Positions 53,447 through 63,576 of a DNA stretch of 64,000 nucleotides are shown here, in pieces. This DNA comes from Halomonas alimentaria (GTDB taxonomy: Bacteria > Pseudomonadota > Gammaproteobacteria > Pseudomonadales > Halomonadaceae): NCBI RefSeq assembly GCF_009902005.1, contig NZ_WUTT01000001.1, forward strand, positions 286,762 to 350,761. The letters are read 5' to 3'. Each line of letters opens with the position of its first letter. The stretch's first letter is position 1. The notes beneath the pieces were generated by a model. It did no database searches and was not told where the DNA came from. It saw only the letters and a list, made by a program, of their open reading frames with translations. The position numbers and the translations under genes were made by a program.

Positions 53447-53922
53447 CGCAGTGTCGCTGCGTCGGCATGAGCGGCCTCCAGGTCGGCCAGCCGCCGGCCA
53501 TCCGGCAGCCGCATCCGCGGCTCCACCGCCAGCAGCGGCACCAGCACAAAGGCGCGCCGGGCCATCTCCGGGTGCGGCACCGTCAGGCGCGGCAGGCAGA
53601 GGGTGCTGTCATCGAACAGTAGCAGATCCAGGTCGAGGGTGCGGGGCCCCCAGCGGCGGCTGCGGATCCGGCGGTGGCGCTGCTCCAGGGCTTGCAGCTG
53701 GTCGAGCAATGCCAGCGGCGAGAGACGGGTCTCCACGCAGGCTACGGCATTGATGAAGTCGGGCTGATCCTGGGGACCGACGGGGCGACTGGCATACAGC
53801 TTTGATGCGGCGATGCGACGCGTCAGGGGCAACCGGTCGAGTGCCTCGAGGGCCCGGGCGACCTGCGCCTCGGGATCCTCGAGGTTGCTGCCCAGGCCGA
53901 TCCAGGCGCGCTGCATGCTCAT
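53416..53922 (-). CDS. folK: 2-amino-4-hydroxy-6-hydroxymethyldihydropteridine pyrophosphokinase
   Basis: Transfers pyrophosphate from ATP to the pterin substrate, one step before FolP. The 168-residue protein opens AWIGLGSNLEDP and has RRWGPRTLDLDLLLFDD and VPHPEMARRAFVLVPL, the family signature. Its start overlaps the pcnB stop by 4 bases (ATGA). Confidence 0.97.
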   Translation of the reverse strand: MSMQRAWIGLGSNLEDPEAQVARALEALDRLPLTRRIAASKLYASRPVGPQDQPDFINAVACVETRLSPLALLDQLQALEQRHRRIRSRRWGPRTLDLDLLLFDDSTLCLPRLTVPHPEMARRAFVLVPLLAVEPRMRLPDGRRLADLEAAHADAATLRVLPSGFNGR

Positions 53923-55328
53923 GCCTCGGGGCTACCACCATCGTTATCGCGGCGTGGCTTGCGCCGGCGGCGGCGCTTCTTGCGGCCGGGTTTGCCGCTA
54001 CCGGCGGGGTTGGCGCCGGCCTTGTCGAGCAGGCGGGCCTGCTCGTGTTCATCAGCTTTCTGGAAGGCGGTCCACCAGTCGCCGAGGCCGGGCTGGAGTT
54101 CGCCGGCCGCCTCGCGCAGCAGCAACAGGTCATAGGCGGCGCGGAAACGCGGGTGCTCCCGGGTTTGGAATACCCGGCGACCGCGGCGCAGCGGCAGGCG
54201 TTGCTGGAGGTCCCAGATGTCGCGCATGGGCAGGCTGAAACGCTTGGGGATCGACACGTGCTGGAGCTGGCGCGAGACCACCTGCTGGGAGGCGGCCTGC
54301 AGCGCCGGGATCGGCGGCAGGCCCCTGGCCTCCTGTTCGGCCTGACGCTGCACCACCGGCCCCCACAGCATGGCCGCAAACAGGAAGGCGGGGGTCACCG
54401 GACGCTCCTCGAGGATGCGTCGATCGGTGCTGGCCAGGGCCTCCTCGACCAGGCGCTCGGCCCAGGGCAGCTCATCCATGGCCTCGGCGGCCTCGGGGAA
54501 GAGCATCTCGAACAGGCCGTAGTGTCGCAGCAGTCGGAACGTCTCGACGCCGTGACCGGCCATGAACAGCTTGAGCACCTCGTCGAACAGACGCGCCGGG
54601 GGGATCTGCAGCATCAGGGGGGCGAGCTCGCGGATCGGCGCCTCGCTGTCTGGGGCCAACTGGAAGTCGAGCTTGGCTGCAAAGCGCACAGCACGCAGCA
54701 TGCGCACCGGGTCCTCGCGATAGCGGGTCGCCGGGTCGCCGATCAGCCGCAGGGTGCGCGCCTCGATGTCGCGAACGCCGTTGGCGAAGTCGTGGATCGA
54801 GAAGTCGGCGATGCTGTAATAGAGGGCGTTGATGGTGAAGTCGCGGCGCAGGGCATCTTCCTGGATGTTGCCCCAGACGTTGTCGCGCAGCAGCAGGCCG
54901 TCGTCGGACTGCTGGGCGATATGGTCGGCGTGGTCGTCGCCGGGCTTGCCGCGGAAGGTGGTGACCTCGATCACCTCGCGGCCAAAGCGCACGTGGACGA
55001 TGCGAAAGCGGCGACCGATGATCCGCGAATTGCGGAACAGCCCCTTGACCTCCTCCGGCGTCGCGTCGGTGGCGACATCGAAGTCCTTGGGCATGCGTCC
55101 CAGCAGGGAGTCGCGGATGCAGCCGCCGACCAGATAGGCCTCGAAGCCGGCGTTATGCAGCCGATAGAGGACCTTGAGGGCGGCATCGCTGAAGTGCTGG
55201 CGCGATACCGGGTGCTCCTCGCGGGGAATGACGCGCACCTCGGGCACGCCGGCGGCGGCCTCGGTACCGAACAGCGACTTCAGGCTCTCGCCGGGGCTCT
55301 GCAGAAAACGGGTAAATCCTTTGAACAT
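53919..55328 (-). CDS. pcnB: Poly(A) polymerase I
   Basis: Adds 3' poly(A) tails that promote RNA decay. The 469-residue protein has the nucleotidyltransferase signature YLVGGCIRDSLLGRMPKDFD (about residues 75-95), the RNA-binding middle domain and a strongly basic C-terminal tail (RKKRRRRRKPRR). I chose the ATG at 55328 (MFKGFTRFLQ) from family alignment. No good ribosome site precedes it, and the frame stays open a further 65 codons into the crcZ region, so the true start is uncertain. In Pseudomonas, pcnB also follows crcZ. Confidence 0.93.
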   Translation of the reverse strand: MFKGFTRFLQSPGESLKSLFGTEAAAGVPEVRVIPREEHPVSRQHFSDAALKVLYRLHNAGFEAYLVGGCIRDSLLGRMPKDFDVATDATPEEVKGLFRNSRIIGRRFRIVHVRFGREVIEVTTFRGKPGDDHADHIAQQSDDGLLLRDNVWGNIQEDALRRDFTINALYYSIADFSIHDFANGVRDIEARTLRLIGDPATRYREDPVRMLRAVRFAAKLDFQLAPDSEAPIRELAPLMLQIPPARLFDEVLKLFMAGHGVETFRLLRHYGLFEMLFPEAAEAMDELPWAERLVEEALASTDRRILEERPVTPAFLFAAMLWGPVVQRQAEQEARGLPPIPALQAASQQVVSRQLQHVSIPKRFSLPMRDIWDLQQRLPLRRGRRVFQTREHPRFRAAYDLLLLREAAGELQPGLGDWWTAFQKADEHEQARLLDKAGANPAGSGKPGRKKRRRRRKPRRDNDGGSPEA

Positions 55329-55444
55329 GCGGCGATATCGACTCGCAAGGCGGAGAAAGCTCGTGGAAAGCGTATAAAAGCGTTGAGTGTAGCGGACCCC
55401 CGTAAGCTTGCATAGCGCAGGACGCCTGCCGAGCGGCCACACGT

Positions 55445-55471
55445 AGAAGGGGGAGGCCGATGGCCTCCCCC
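55445..55471 (-). terminator. Terminator of the CrcZ-like RNA
   Basis: On the minus strand GGGGGAGGCC-ATC-GGCCTCCCCC forms a perfect 10-bp stem, followed by TTCT. Confidence 0.75.
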
Positions 55472-55936
55472 TCAAGCAACGGTGCAGCATCCCTGCTGCT
55501 GGTTCTTCTTCGTGATGGCACATCGCCTTGAATACGCACCACAGTCACCAAGGAGTACAGGCAAGCAGTGTTGTTATCCTTGTTGGCGCTCCCGGGGGTA
55601 ACCGCCTCGTATTCAAAACAATAATCCAACCACGACGGCAGAAAATCTGCCTTCCCCCGGCGTCTTGGTATTGTTCCCGGGGGTGCGCCTCGCTTGCCCA
55701 TTGTTCTTGTTGTGGGCGTGGCTGGCGCGTCGCGTCCTGAGTCTTCCGGTGCCTCGGGTTGCTGTTGTTGTTGGGGCCGAGGGGCCGGGCACGTCATTCA
55801 GTTGTTCTTGTTGGTCTCGTGCCTGTAGCGGCACTCGCCCACGCTGTTGGCATTGTTGTGGTGGGCGTCTGTCATCCGGGCTGCACTGTTGTTGTTGTGG
55901 CGGGCAGCGGATGACGCCGGAACTTGTTTTTCTTGC
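55445..55936 (-). ncRNA. crcZ: CrcZ-like small RNA (Hfq/Crc decoy), predicted
   Basis: Predicted to sequester Hfq/Crc and relieve carbon catabolite repression. The minus strand carries about seven A-rich AAC/AAG repeats at 55887-55899, 55846-55860, 55799-55814, 55758-55775, 55699-55716, 55667-55675 and 55568-55587. Several sit in hairpin loops: GGCGTCATCCG..CCGGATGAC, CCTCGG..CCGAGG, GCCC..GGGC and CCCCCGG..CCGGGGG. A sigma-54 promoter ends 12 bases upstream and a hairpin terminator closes it. In Pseudomonas, crcZ lies between cbrB and pcnB behind a CbrB-dependent sigma-54 promoter; the same layout is seen here. At about 490 nucleotides it is somewhat longer than the roughly 400 of P. aeruginosa CrcZ. 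Reading frames across it look non-coding. Confidence 0.82.
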
Positions 55937-55947
55937 CCTGTTATATA

Positions 55948-55962
55948 GCAGGCGGCATGCCA
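55948..55962 (-). promoter_or_regulatory. Sigma-54 promoter of the CrcZ-like RNA
   Basis: On the minus strand TGGCATGCCGCCTGC fits TGGCAC-N5-TTGC with the invariant GG and GC exactly 10 bases apart. Transcription would start near 55936. CbrB, a sigma-54 activator, is encoded immediately upstream. An A+T-rich tract at 55968-55990 could hold a bend or IHF site. Confidence 0.8.
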
Positions 55963-55991
55963 GGCTATGTTTTTTTTATTTTATTCATAGA

Positions 55992-56087
55992 GTTACTGGT
56001 GTCGATGAAAAGGGCGTCGTCGGATGCGGGCGTGAGTGTTACCCGGATGGCACCGTGTTGGGGCCCTGTCTGTGTGGGACGGTAACA
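55992..56087 (-). promoter_or_regulatory. Candidate CbrB upstream activating region
   Basis: GTTAC (55992-55996), TGTTAC (56037-56042) and GTAACA (56082-56087) are spaced about 45 bases apart, 40 to 140 bases upstream of the sigma-54 promoter. From memory, P. putida CbrB recognises TGTTAC-N14-GTAACA. The half-sites match but the spacing does not, so binding is tentative. Confidence 0.4.
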
Positions 56088-56236
56088 AATGGTGCGTGGC
56101 TGGCCCGGAAGCTGCCCCCGGGCGTCGACAGGAGGCGAGGAGAGAGCTCTTGCACCTTGGTCGAAGGTGCCTCGCTTCGAGCACGCCCTGGCCGGGCGAA
56201 GGGTGGTCGCGGCCTGGTCAGCAGGGGGGGCAGGAA

Positions 56237-57627
<1,391 letters not shown>

Positions 57628-57631
<4 letters not shown>

Positions 57632-60561
57632 CGGGGTGTTTCACCCTCCTTCTGGTGGCGCGGCAGCCACAGGCTGATGCGGGTGCCGCGCTCGCGTCCC
57701 GGTGGTGGAGATTCGACCTCCAGGTTGCCGTGGTGCTCGGCGACGATGCTGTAGACCAGCGGCAGGCCGAGGCCGGTGCCTTCGCCAGGGGGCTTGGTGG
57801 TGGTGAAGGGCTCGAAGAGGTGGTCGCGCACGCTGGGGTCGATACCTGCCCCCTCGTCGGTGACGCTGATCCTCAGCCCCGCGCCCTCCGGGACCGCCTC
57901 GATGGTCACGCCATCCCCCGGCTCGCTGGCATCGCGGGCGTTGCCCAGCAGATTGACCATCACCTGGAGCAGGCGCTGGGCGTCGCCCTCGACCCGCTCC
58001 GCCGCCGGGCAACGGTTGTCGAAGCGCACATCCTCCCTCGAGCGGGCGAGATGGATCAAGTGGATGGCCTCGTCGACCACCTTGGCGATGCCAACCGGGG
58101 CGAGTTCGCGGCCGGCCAGGTGACGCCCGCCATGGGCGAAGCCCACCAGCGAGGAGACGATGCGCGAGACGCGGTCGGTGAGCTGCTGGATCTGCTCGGT
58201 GGTCTCCAGCACCTCGGGGTCATCGGTCTCGTAGCGCAGGTTCTGGGCCAGCGAGGAGATGCCGGTGATGGGGTTGCCGATCTCGTGGGCGACCCCGGCG
58301 GCCAGCTGGCCGATGGAGGCCAGGCGGGCGGCGTGGACCAGCTCGTCTTCCAGCCACTTCATCTCGCTGTGGTCCTCGACCAGGATCACCATGCCGCCGG
58401 GCTCGTTGTCGCTGCCCTCCAGGGCGGCCTTGTGCAGGCTCAGGTAGCGTGTGGTGCCGTCCAGGCTGACAGGCTGCTTGTAGAGGTGGCTGCCGGGCTC
58501 CGCGATGATGCGTCCCAGCAGTTCGCCCCAGGGGGCAGGCAGGCTCTCGCGCCGTGCGCCGACCACACCGCCGCCCTCGATGCCCGAGAGCCGGGCCAGG
58601 GCATCGTTCCACATCAGCAGCTCACCATCCTCGCCGAAGGCGCACAGCCCCACCGGTAGCCGGGTCAGGGTGCGGCGGTGGTAGCGGCGCAGGCCGTCGA
58701 GCTCCCGGGCGAGACCGGTGAGCCGCGAGCGGTAGGCTTCCAGGCGGCTCTCCACGAAGTGGATGTCCTCGGTGGCGCCGGGACCATCCTGGCGGTAGGG
58801 CAGGTAGCGGTCGACGATGTCCTGGGCCACCGAGGGACCCATCAGCCCCGAGAGGTTGGCCTGCAGGCGGTCGCGCAGCCGGCGCAGTGCATAGGGGCGG
58901 CCGTCCAGTGGTGACAGGCCCAGGTCATCCAGGGCGCGATCCACCTCGCGGGCCGCCACCGACTCGCCCAGGGCGCGTGCCAGGTACGACTTGAACTCCT
59001 CGCCGTTGGCGGCCTCCAGCGGCAGCCGCTTGGGGCGGATCACTGCGTCCACCGAGCAGGCCTCGGCGGCGGCGCGCTCCCCCTCGGAGGTCGGGGTGGC
59101 CAGGGAGACCACGATGAACACCAGGGCGTTGCTCGCCAGCGAGACCAGAGTCACCGCATACCAGGCGGGCTCGCCGGCCAGCGCCTCGAGTCCCGGAGGA
59201 ATGATCACCAGGGCGGGCAGTCCGGTCAGCAGCGGCAGCCACAGCCCGGCGAGCCACACCAGGATGCCGCTGGCCAGCCCGGCCAGCATGCCCCGCCGGT
59301 TGGCGCCCGGCCAGTAGAGCAGGGCCAGCAGGCCGGGCAGGCACTGCGCCATGCCCACGAAGGCGGCAAGCCCCAGGCTGGTCAGGTCGTGGTGCACGCC
59401 GACGATGCGATAGAACAGCCAGCCACCGAGCACCACGGCGGCGACCAGGCCGCGGCGCAGCCAGCGCAACCAGCGGTAGAGGTCGTGGTGGGCCTCGGGA
59501 GGGTGCGCCACCAGGAAGACATGGTTGACCAGCATGCCCGACAGCGCCAGGGCGATCAGCAGCGTGGTAGCACTGGTGGCGGCCAGGCCGGCGAGGAAGG
59601 CCAGGGCCTGGAGTGCCACCGACTCGGAGAGGCCGAACGCCAGATAGGCGGTACCCAGGGGACCATCGGCGCCCAGCCGCTGGCCCGCCCACAGGATCAG
59701 CGGCACCGGCAGCGCCATCAGCAGCAGGAACAGCGGCAGTGCCCAACTGGCCTGCAGCAGGGTGTGGCGCGAGCGGGTCTCGGTGAACACCAGGTGGAAG
59801 ATGTGCGGCATCAACAGGCCGGCGAAGAACAGCAGCAGCAGCGAGCGCCAGTGCGCCGGGTCGGTCTGGACCACGCTGGCCTGGAAGGCCTGGCCAGGAC
59901 CCTCGAGCCACGCCTGGACGTCGGCGGGACCCTCGAACACGGCGAACAGCGCGAAGGCACCCAGGCCCAGCATGGCGGAAAGCTTGATCAGCGAGGAGAG
60001 TGCCATCACCGCCAGCAGGCTGTCGTGCTGGCCGTCGATGCGCCGTCGACCCACGAAGGTCATGTCGAACAGCGCCAGCAGCACGCAGAAGACCAGCGCC
60101 AGCGTTGCCGGCGAGGCCGCGCCGGTCATCAGGTAGATGGCGTTGCCCATGGTCTGCACCTGCAGCGCCAGCAGCGGCAGTACCGCCAGCAGGCTGACCA
60201 GGGTGATCAGGGTGCCGACCCAGCGCGAGCGATAACGGAAGGCGAAGAGGTCGGCCAGCGAGGCCAGCTGATGGGTGCGTACCATGCGCTGGATCGGCAC
60301 CAGCAGCACCGGTGCCAGCAGGAAGGCGCCGGCCACCCCCAGGTAGTAGGTCAGGTAGCCGTAGCCGGAGGTGGCGGCCAGCTCCAGGCTGCCATAGATC
60401 GCCCAGGCGCTGGCGTAGACTCCCAGCGCCAGGGCGTAGACCAGCGGGTGGCGGGTGATGCGCGTGGGGATCCAGCCGCGATCCACGGCCAGGGCGCAGA
60501 GCCACAGCAGCAGCAGGAAGCCGGCCCCCACGCCGAGCATGGTCGCCAGGCTAGCGTTCAT
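57628..60561 (-). CDS. cbrA: Sensor histidine kinase CbrA with SLC5-type transporter domain
   Basis: Membrane sensor of the CbrAB system; in Pseudomonas the transporter domain takes up histidine. The 977-residue protein has about 13 membrane segments of the sodium/solute symporter type (to about residue 500). A linker and PAS domain (about 620-730) and a kinase core with the H box [11 protein letters not shown] (His759) and GTGLGLPLV follow. I chose the ATG at 60561 because AGAGGA lies 6 bases upstream; a TTG seven codons earlier is weaker. It overlaps the cbrX stop region. Confidence 0.95.
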
Positions 60562-60727
60562 CGAGCTTCCTCTTCTGCTCAAGCCACACGGTCAGGGCGA
60601 TCAGCACGCCCCAGATGACGAAGGGACGGTACCAGGCGACGCCGGGAGTGGCCCAGCCGCTCATGATCAGTGGCGAGAGCAGGTAGCCACCGAGCACCAG
60701 GAACAGCATCAGCCGATAGACGTACAT
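60551..60727 (-). CDS. cbrX: Small membrane protein upstream of cbrA (CbrX-like)
   Basis: 58-residue protein opening MYVYRLMLFLVLGGYLLSPL, with a second hydrophobic stretch near residues 36-48 and a charged tail ending EQKRKLDER. It has two probable membrane helices. The ribosome site GGAGG is 4 bases before the ATG. Its stop lies inside the start of cbrA (11-base overlap), which indicates translational coupling. Pseudomonas has a similar small gene, named cbrX, just before cbrA; the symbol rests on position and type. Confidence 0.8.
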   Translation of the reverse strand: MYVYRLMLFLVLGGYLLSPLIMSGWATPGVAWYRPFVIWGVLIALTVWLEQKRKLDER

Positions 60728-60754
60728 GGAGCCTCCTTCTCTTTCAGCGCGCCG

Positions 60755-61648
60755 CTACCCCGGCGTGTCGGTGAGCGGGCGCTCGGCCTGCGGGCGGATG
60801 CGTGCCACCGACCAAGCCTCCAGGCCCCAGGCAAGCTGCTCGGCCACCGGGGCGGTGGCCAGGGCGTCCGGTGGGGCCTGGTCCAGCGCTGCCAGGGCGG
60901 CGTGCAGCAGCGGGCGCACGCTGGCATCGTCGGCGGGCAGGGCCGGTGCCAGGTTCTGCTTGGAGAGCTTCTGGCCGCCTTCGCCGGTGATCAGCGGCAG
61001 GTGCAGGTAGCGCGGCTCGGGATAGCCCAGGGCGTGCTGCAGCTGGCGCTGCCAGGGGGTATTGTCGAGCAGGTCGAAGCCGCGCACCACGTCGCTGATG
61101 CCCTGGTCGGCGTCGTCCACCACCACGGCGAGCTGATAGGCCCACAGGCCATCCTTGCGCTTGAGCACCACGTCGCCGAGCTCGGCCGGGTCGAAGCACT
61201 GTTCGCCGAACAGGCGGTCCTGCCATACCACCGGGCGCAGCCCCAGGTCGCTGCGCAGCCGCCAGGCCACCGGCTTGTCGGGTTCGCGCACGCCGTCGCG
61301 GCACCAGCCGGGATAGATGGGGAAGTCGCGCCACTGCTTGCGTGAACAGCTGCAGGGGTAGGCGAGGCCCAGTGCGGTCAGCCGCTCGAGGGCGGCCTGG
61401 TAGGCGTCGCCGCGATTGTGCTGCCAGAGCACCGGGCCGTCCCAGTGCAGGCCGAAGGCCTCCAGCTGGCGCAGGATCGCGTCGGCGGCGCCGGACGGGC
61501 AGCGCGGCGGATCGATATCCTCGATGCGCAGCAGCCACTCGCCCCCGGCGCGGCGGGCATCCAGGTAGCTGGCCAGGGCCGCCACCAGCGAGCCGAAGTG
61601 CAGCGGCCCGGAGGGGGTCGGGGCGAAGCGTCCGCGGTAGTGGCTCAT
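60755..61648 (-). CDS. gluQ: Glutamyl-Q tRNA(Asp) synthetase
   Basis: Attaches glutamate to queuosine in the anticodon of tRNA-Asp. The 297-residue protein resembles the catalytic half of glutamyl-tRNA synthetase and lacks the anticodon domain. [11 protein letters not shown] replaces HIGH and KLSKQ replaces KMSKS. The zinc region is CSCSRKQW. It lies between dksA and cbrX, as in Pseudomonas. Confidence 0.96.
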   Translation of the reverse strand: MSHYRGRFAPTPSGPLHFGSLVAALASYLDARRAGGEWLLRIEDIDPPRCPSGAADAILRQLEAFGLHWDGPVLWQHNRGDAYQAALERLTALGLAYPCSCSRKQWRDFPIYPGWCRDGVREPDKPVAWRLRSDLGLRPVVWQDRLFGEQCFDPAELGDVVLKRKDGLWAYQLAVVVDDADQGISDVVRGFDLLDNTPWQRQLQHALGYPEPRYLHLPLITGEGGQKLSKQNLAPALPADDASVRPLLHAALAALDQAPPDALATAPVAEQLAWGLEAWSVARIRPQAERPLTDTPG

Positions 61649-61674
61649 GGGCGGCTCCGGGTAGCGGATACGCG

Positions 61675-61698
61675 GACGGGCACCCAGGGGTGCCCGTC
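61675..61698 (-). terminator. Hairpin between dksA and gluQ
   Basis: Perfect 11-bp stem GACGGGCACCC / GGGTGCCCGTC with a 2-base gap. It has no T tract, so it may only attenuate. Confidence 0.5.
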
Positions 61699-61732
61699 AC
61701 GGAGGGTCGGCCAGGCCATCGGCATGCCCGGA

Positions 61733-62170
61733 TCAGCCGCCCAGCTGCTTTTCCTTGAGCTCGGCCAGCGTCTTGCAGTCCACGCACAGGGTGGCCGTGG
61801 GACGGGCCTCCAGCCGGCGAATGCCGATCTCGACGCCACAGGCCTCGCAGAAGCCGTAGTCGTCCTCGTCGATCTTCTCGAGGGTCTCGTTGATCTTCTT
61901 TAGCAGCTTGCGTTCGCGATCCCGGGTGCGCAGCTCCAGGCTGAAGCCCTCCTCCTGGGTGGCGCGATCGGCCGGGTCGGCGTAGTTGTTCGCCTCCTCC
62001 TGCAGGTGGCGCACGGTACGGTCGACCTCCTCCATGAGCTCCTGCTTCCAGCCCAGCAGGATCTGCCGGAAATGCTCCAGCTGCGCCTCGTTCATGTACT
62101 CTTCACCCGCCGCAGGTTCGTAGGGGGTGAACTTCTTGGGCGCTTCCGTTTTCTTGTCGGCTACTGGCAT
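61733..62170 (-). CDS. dksA: RNA polymerase-binding transcription factor DksA
   Basis: Binds the RNA polymerase secondary channel with ppGpp in the stringent response. The 145-residue protein has a coiled coil with the acidic tip DPADRA and a C-terminal zinc finger with four cysteines (CEAC ... CVDC). An 85-base terminator region separates it from gluQ downstream. Confidence 0.97.
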   Translation of the reverse strand: MPVADKKTEAPKKFTPYEPAAGEEYMNEAQLEHFRQILLGWKQELMEEVDRTVRHLQEEANNYADPADRATQEEGFSLELRTRDRERKLLKKINETLEKIDEDDYGFCEACGVEIGIRRLEARPTATLCVDCKTLAELKEKQLGG

Positions 62171-62407
62171 GGGACTGCCTCATTACTTGAGTGACTGCTG
62201 ATCAATACCCGCTGCGATGCAAGGTATCTCACGCCAAAGGCATGCTTGTTTAGCCGAAAAGGCGCGGGGTTGCAACCTCGGGCACGCCATTGGCTGCGAT
62301 CCTGCCACCAAAGTCGCTACACTAGGGCCTTCGATGACACGATCTTTTGACCACGCCGCGGGGTCCCTGGCTCCCCGGCGTACTGGCCTACCGACAGGAG
62401 TCCTGCC

Positions 62408-63568
62408 ATGGCGTGGAGCCCGCGCATCGACCAGGTTGCCCCCTTCCGGGTGATGAGCCTGCTGGAAACCGCCCAGGCCCGCGAGGCGGCCGGCCACGAC
62501 GTGATCCACCTGGAGGTGGGCGAGCCGGACTTCGCGACCCCGGAGCCGGTTGTCGCCGCCGGACAGGCGGCGCTGGCGGCGGGACACACTCGCTACACGC
62601 CGGCGGCCGGGCTGCCCGCCCTGCGCGAGGCGATCGCCGGCCAGTATGCCGAGCACTTCGGTGCCGCCGTCGACCCCCGCCGTATCCTGGTCACCCCCGG
62701 TGCCTCCGGGGCGCTGCTGCTCGCCAGCCAGCTGCTGGCCGGCCCCGGCGACCGGGTGCTGATGGCGGACCCCAACTACCCCTGCAACCGCCACTTCATG
62801 GCCCTGGCCGGGGCCGAGGTGGATGCCGTGCCTGTGGGGCCGGCGAGCGGTTGGCAGCTGGACGCCGAGCTGGTAGCAGCGCACTGGCACGACGCCACCC
62901 GCCTGGCGATGCTCGCCACGCCCTCCAACCCCACCGGCCATATGCTGGATGCGGGGCAGCTGGCGGCGGTGGCCGAGACGGTGGCAGCGCGGGGTGGCCA
63001 CCTGCTGGTGGACGAGATCTACCAGGGGCTCTGCTATGACCTCGAGCCACTCTCGGTGGCGTCGATCACGCCGGACGCCTTCGTGGTCAACAGCTTCTCC
63101 AAGTACTTCGGCATGACCGGCTGGCGCCTGGGCTGGCTGCTGGCGCCGGAAGAGGCGGTGGAGCCGCTGACGCGGCTGGCCCAGAATGTCTTCCTGGCCG
63201 CCCCGACCCCGGCCCAGCACGCCGCCCTGGCCGCCTTCACCACGCAGACTCGGGGCATTCTCGAGGAGCGTCGGGCCGAGCTGGGCCGGCGCCGCGATGC
63301 CCTGCTGGCCGGGCTGGCGCGGCTCGGCCTGGCGCCCTCGCTGCCGCCCCAGGGGGCCTTCTACCTGTGGCTCGACATCTCCCGCTACAGCGACGACAGC
63401 CAGGCCTTCTGCCGGCGCCTGCTGGAGGAGGAGAACGTGGCCATTACTCCGGGGATCGACTTCGCCCTGCAGGGTGGTGAGCACCATGTGCGCATCGCCT
63501 TCACCACCGGGGTCGAGCGCCTGGAGGAGGCGGTGAGTCGCCTCGAGCGCTTCCTGGCGCGCCAGTAA
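62408..63568 (+). CDS. Class I/II pyridoxal-phosphate aminotransferase
   Basis: 386-residue fold type I aminotransferase, related to aspartate/alanine-type enzymes; the substrate cannot be fixed. The PLP-binding Lys232 is in NSFSKYFGMTGWRLGW. The Asn and Asp/Tyr motifs (TPSNPTGH, DEIYQGLCYD) and the C-terminal Arg region (HHVRIAFTTG) are present. It is divergent from dksA and 8 bases upstream of sfsA. Pseudomonas has an aminotransferase at the same place. Confidence 0.93.
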   Translation: MAWSPRIDQVAPFRVMSLLETAQAREAAGHDVIHLEVGEPDFATPEPVVAAGQAALAAGHTRYTPAAGLPALREAIAGQYAEHFGAAVDPRRILVTPGASGALLLASQLLAGPGDRVLMADPNYPCNRHFMALAGAEVDAVPVGPASGWQLDAELVAAHWHDATRLAMLATPSNPTGHMLDAGQLAAVAETVAARGGHLLVDEIYQGLCYDLEPLSVASITPDAFVVNSFSKYFGMTGWRLGWLLAPEEAVEPLTRLAQNVFLAAPTPAQHAALAAFTTQTRGILEERRAELGRRRDALLAGLARLGLAPSLPPQGAFYLWLDISRYSDDSQAFCRRLLEEENVAITPGIDFALQGGEHHVRIAFTTGVERLEEAVSRLERFLARQ

Positions 63569-63576
63569 GGAGCCAC

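Noticed and set aside
56151-56170. Hairpin TGCACCTT / AAGGTGC downstream of cbrB
   Set aside because: A stable stem without any T tract, 67 bases beyond the cbrB stop. It could be a processing or stabilising hairpin but there is not enough to call a terminator.
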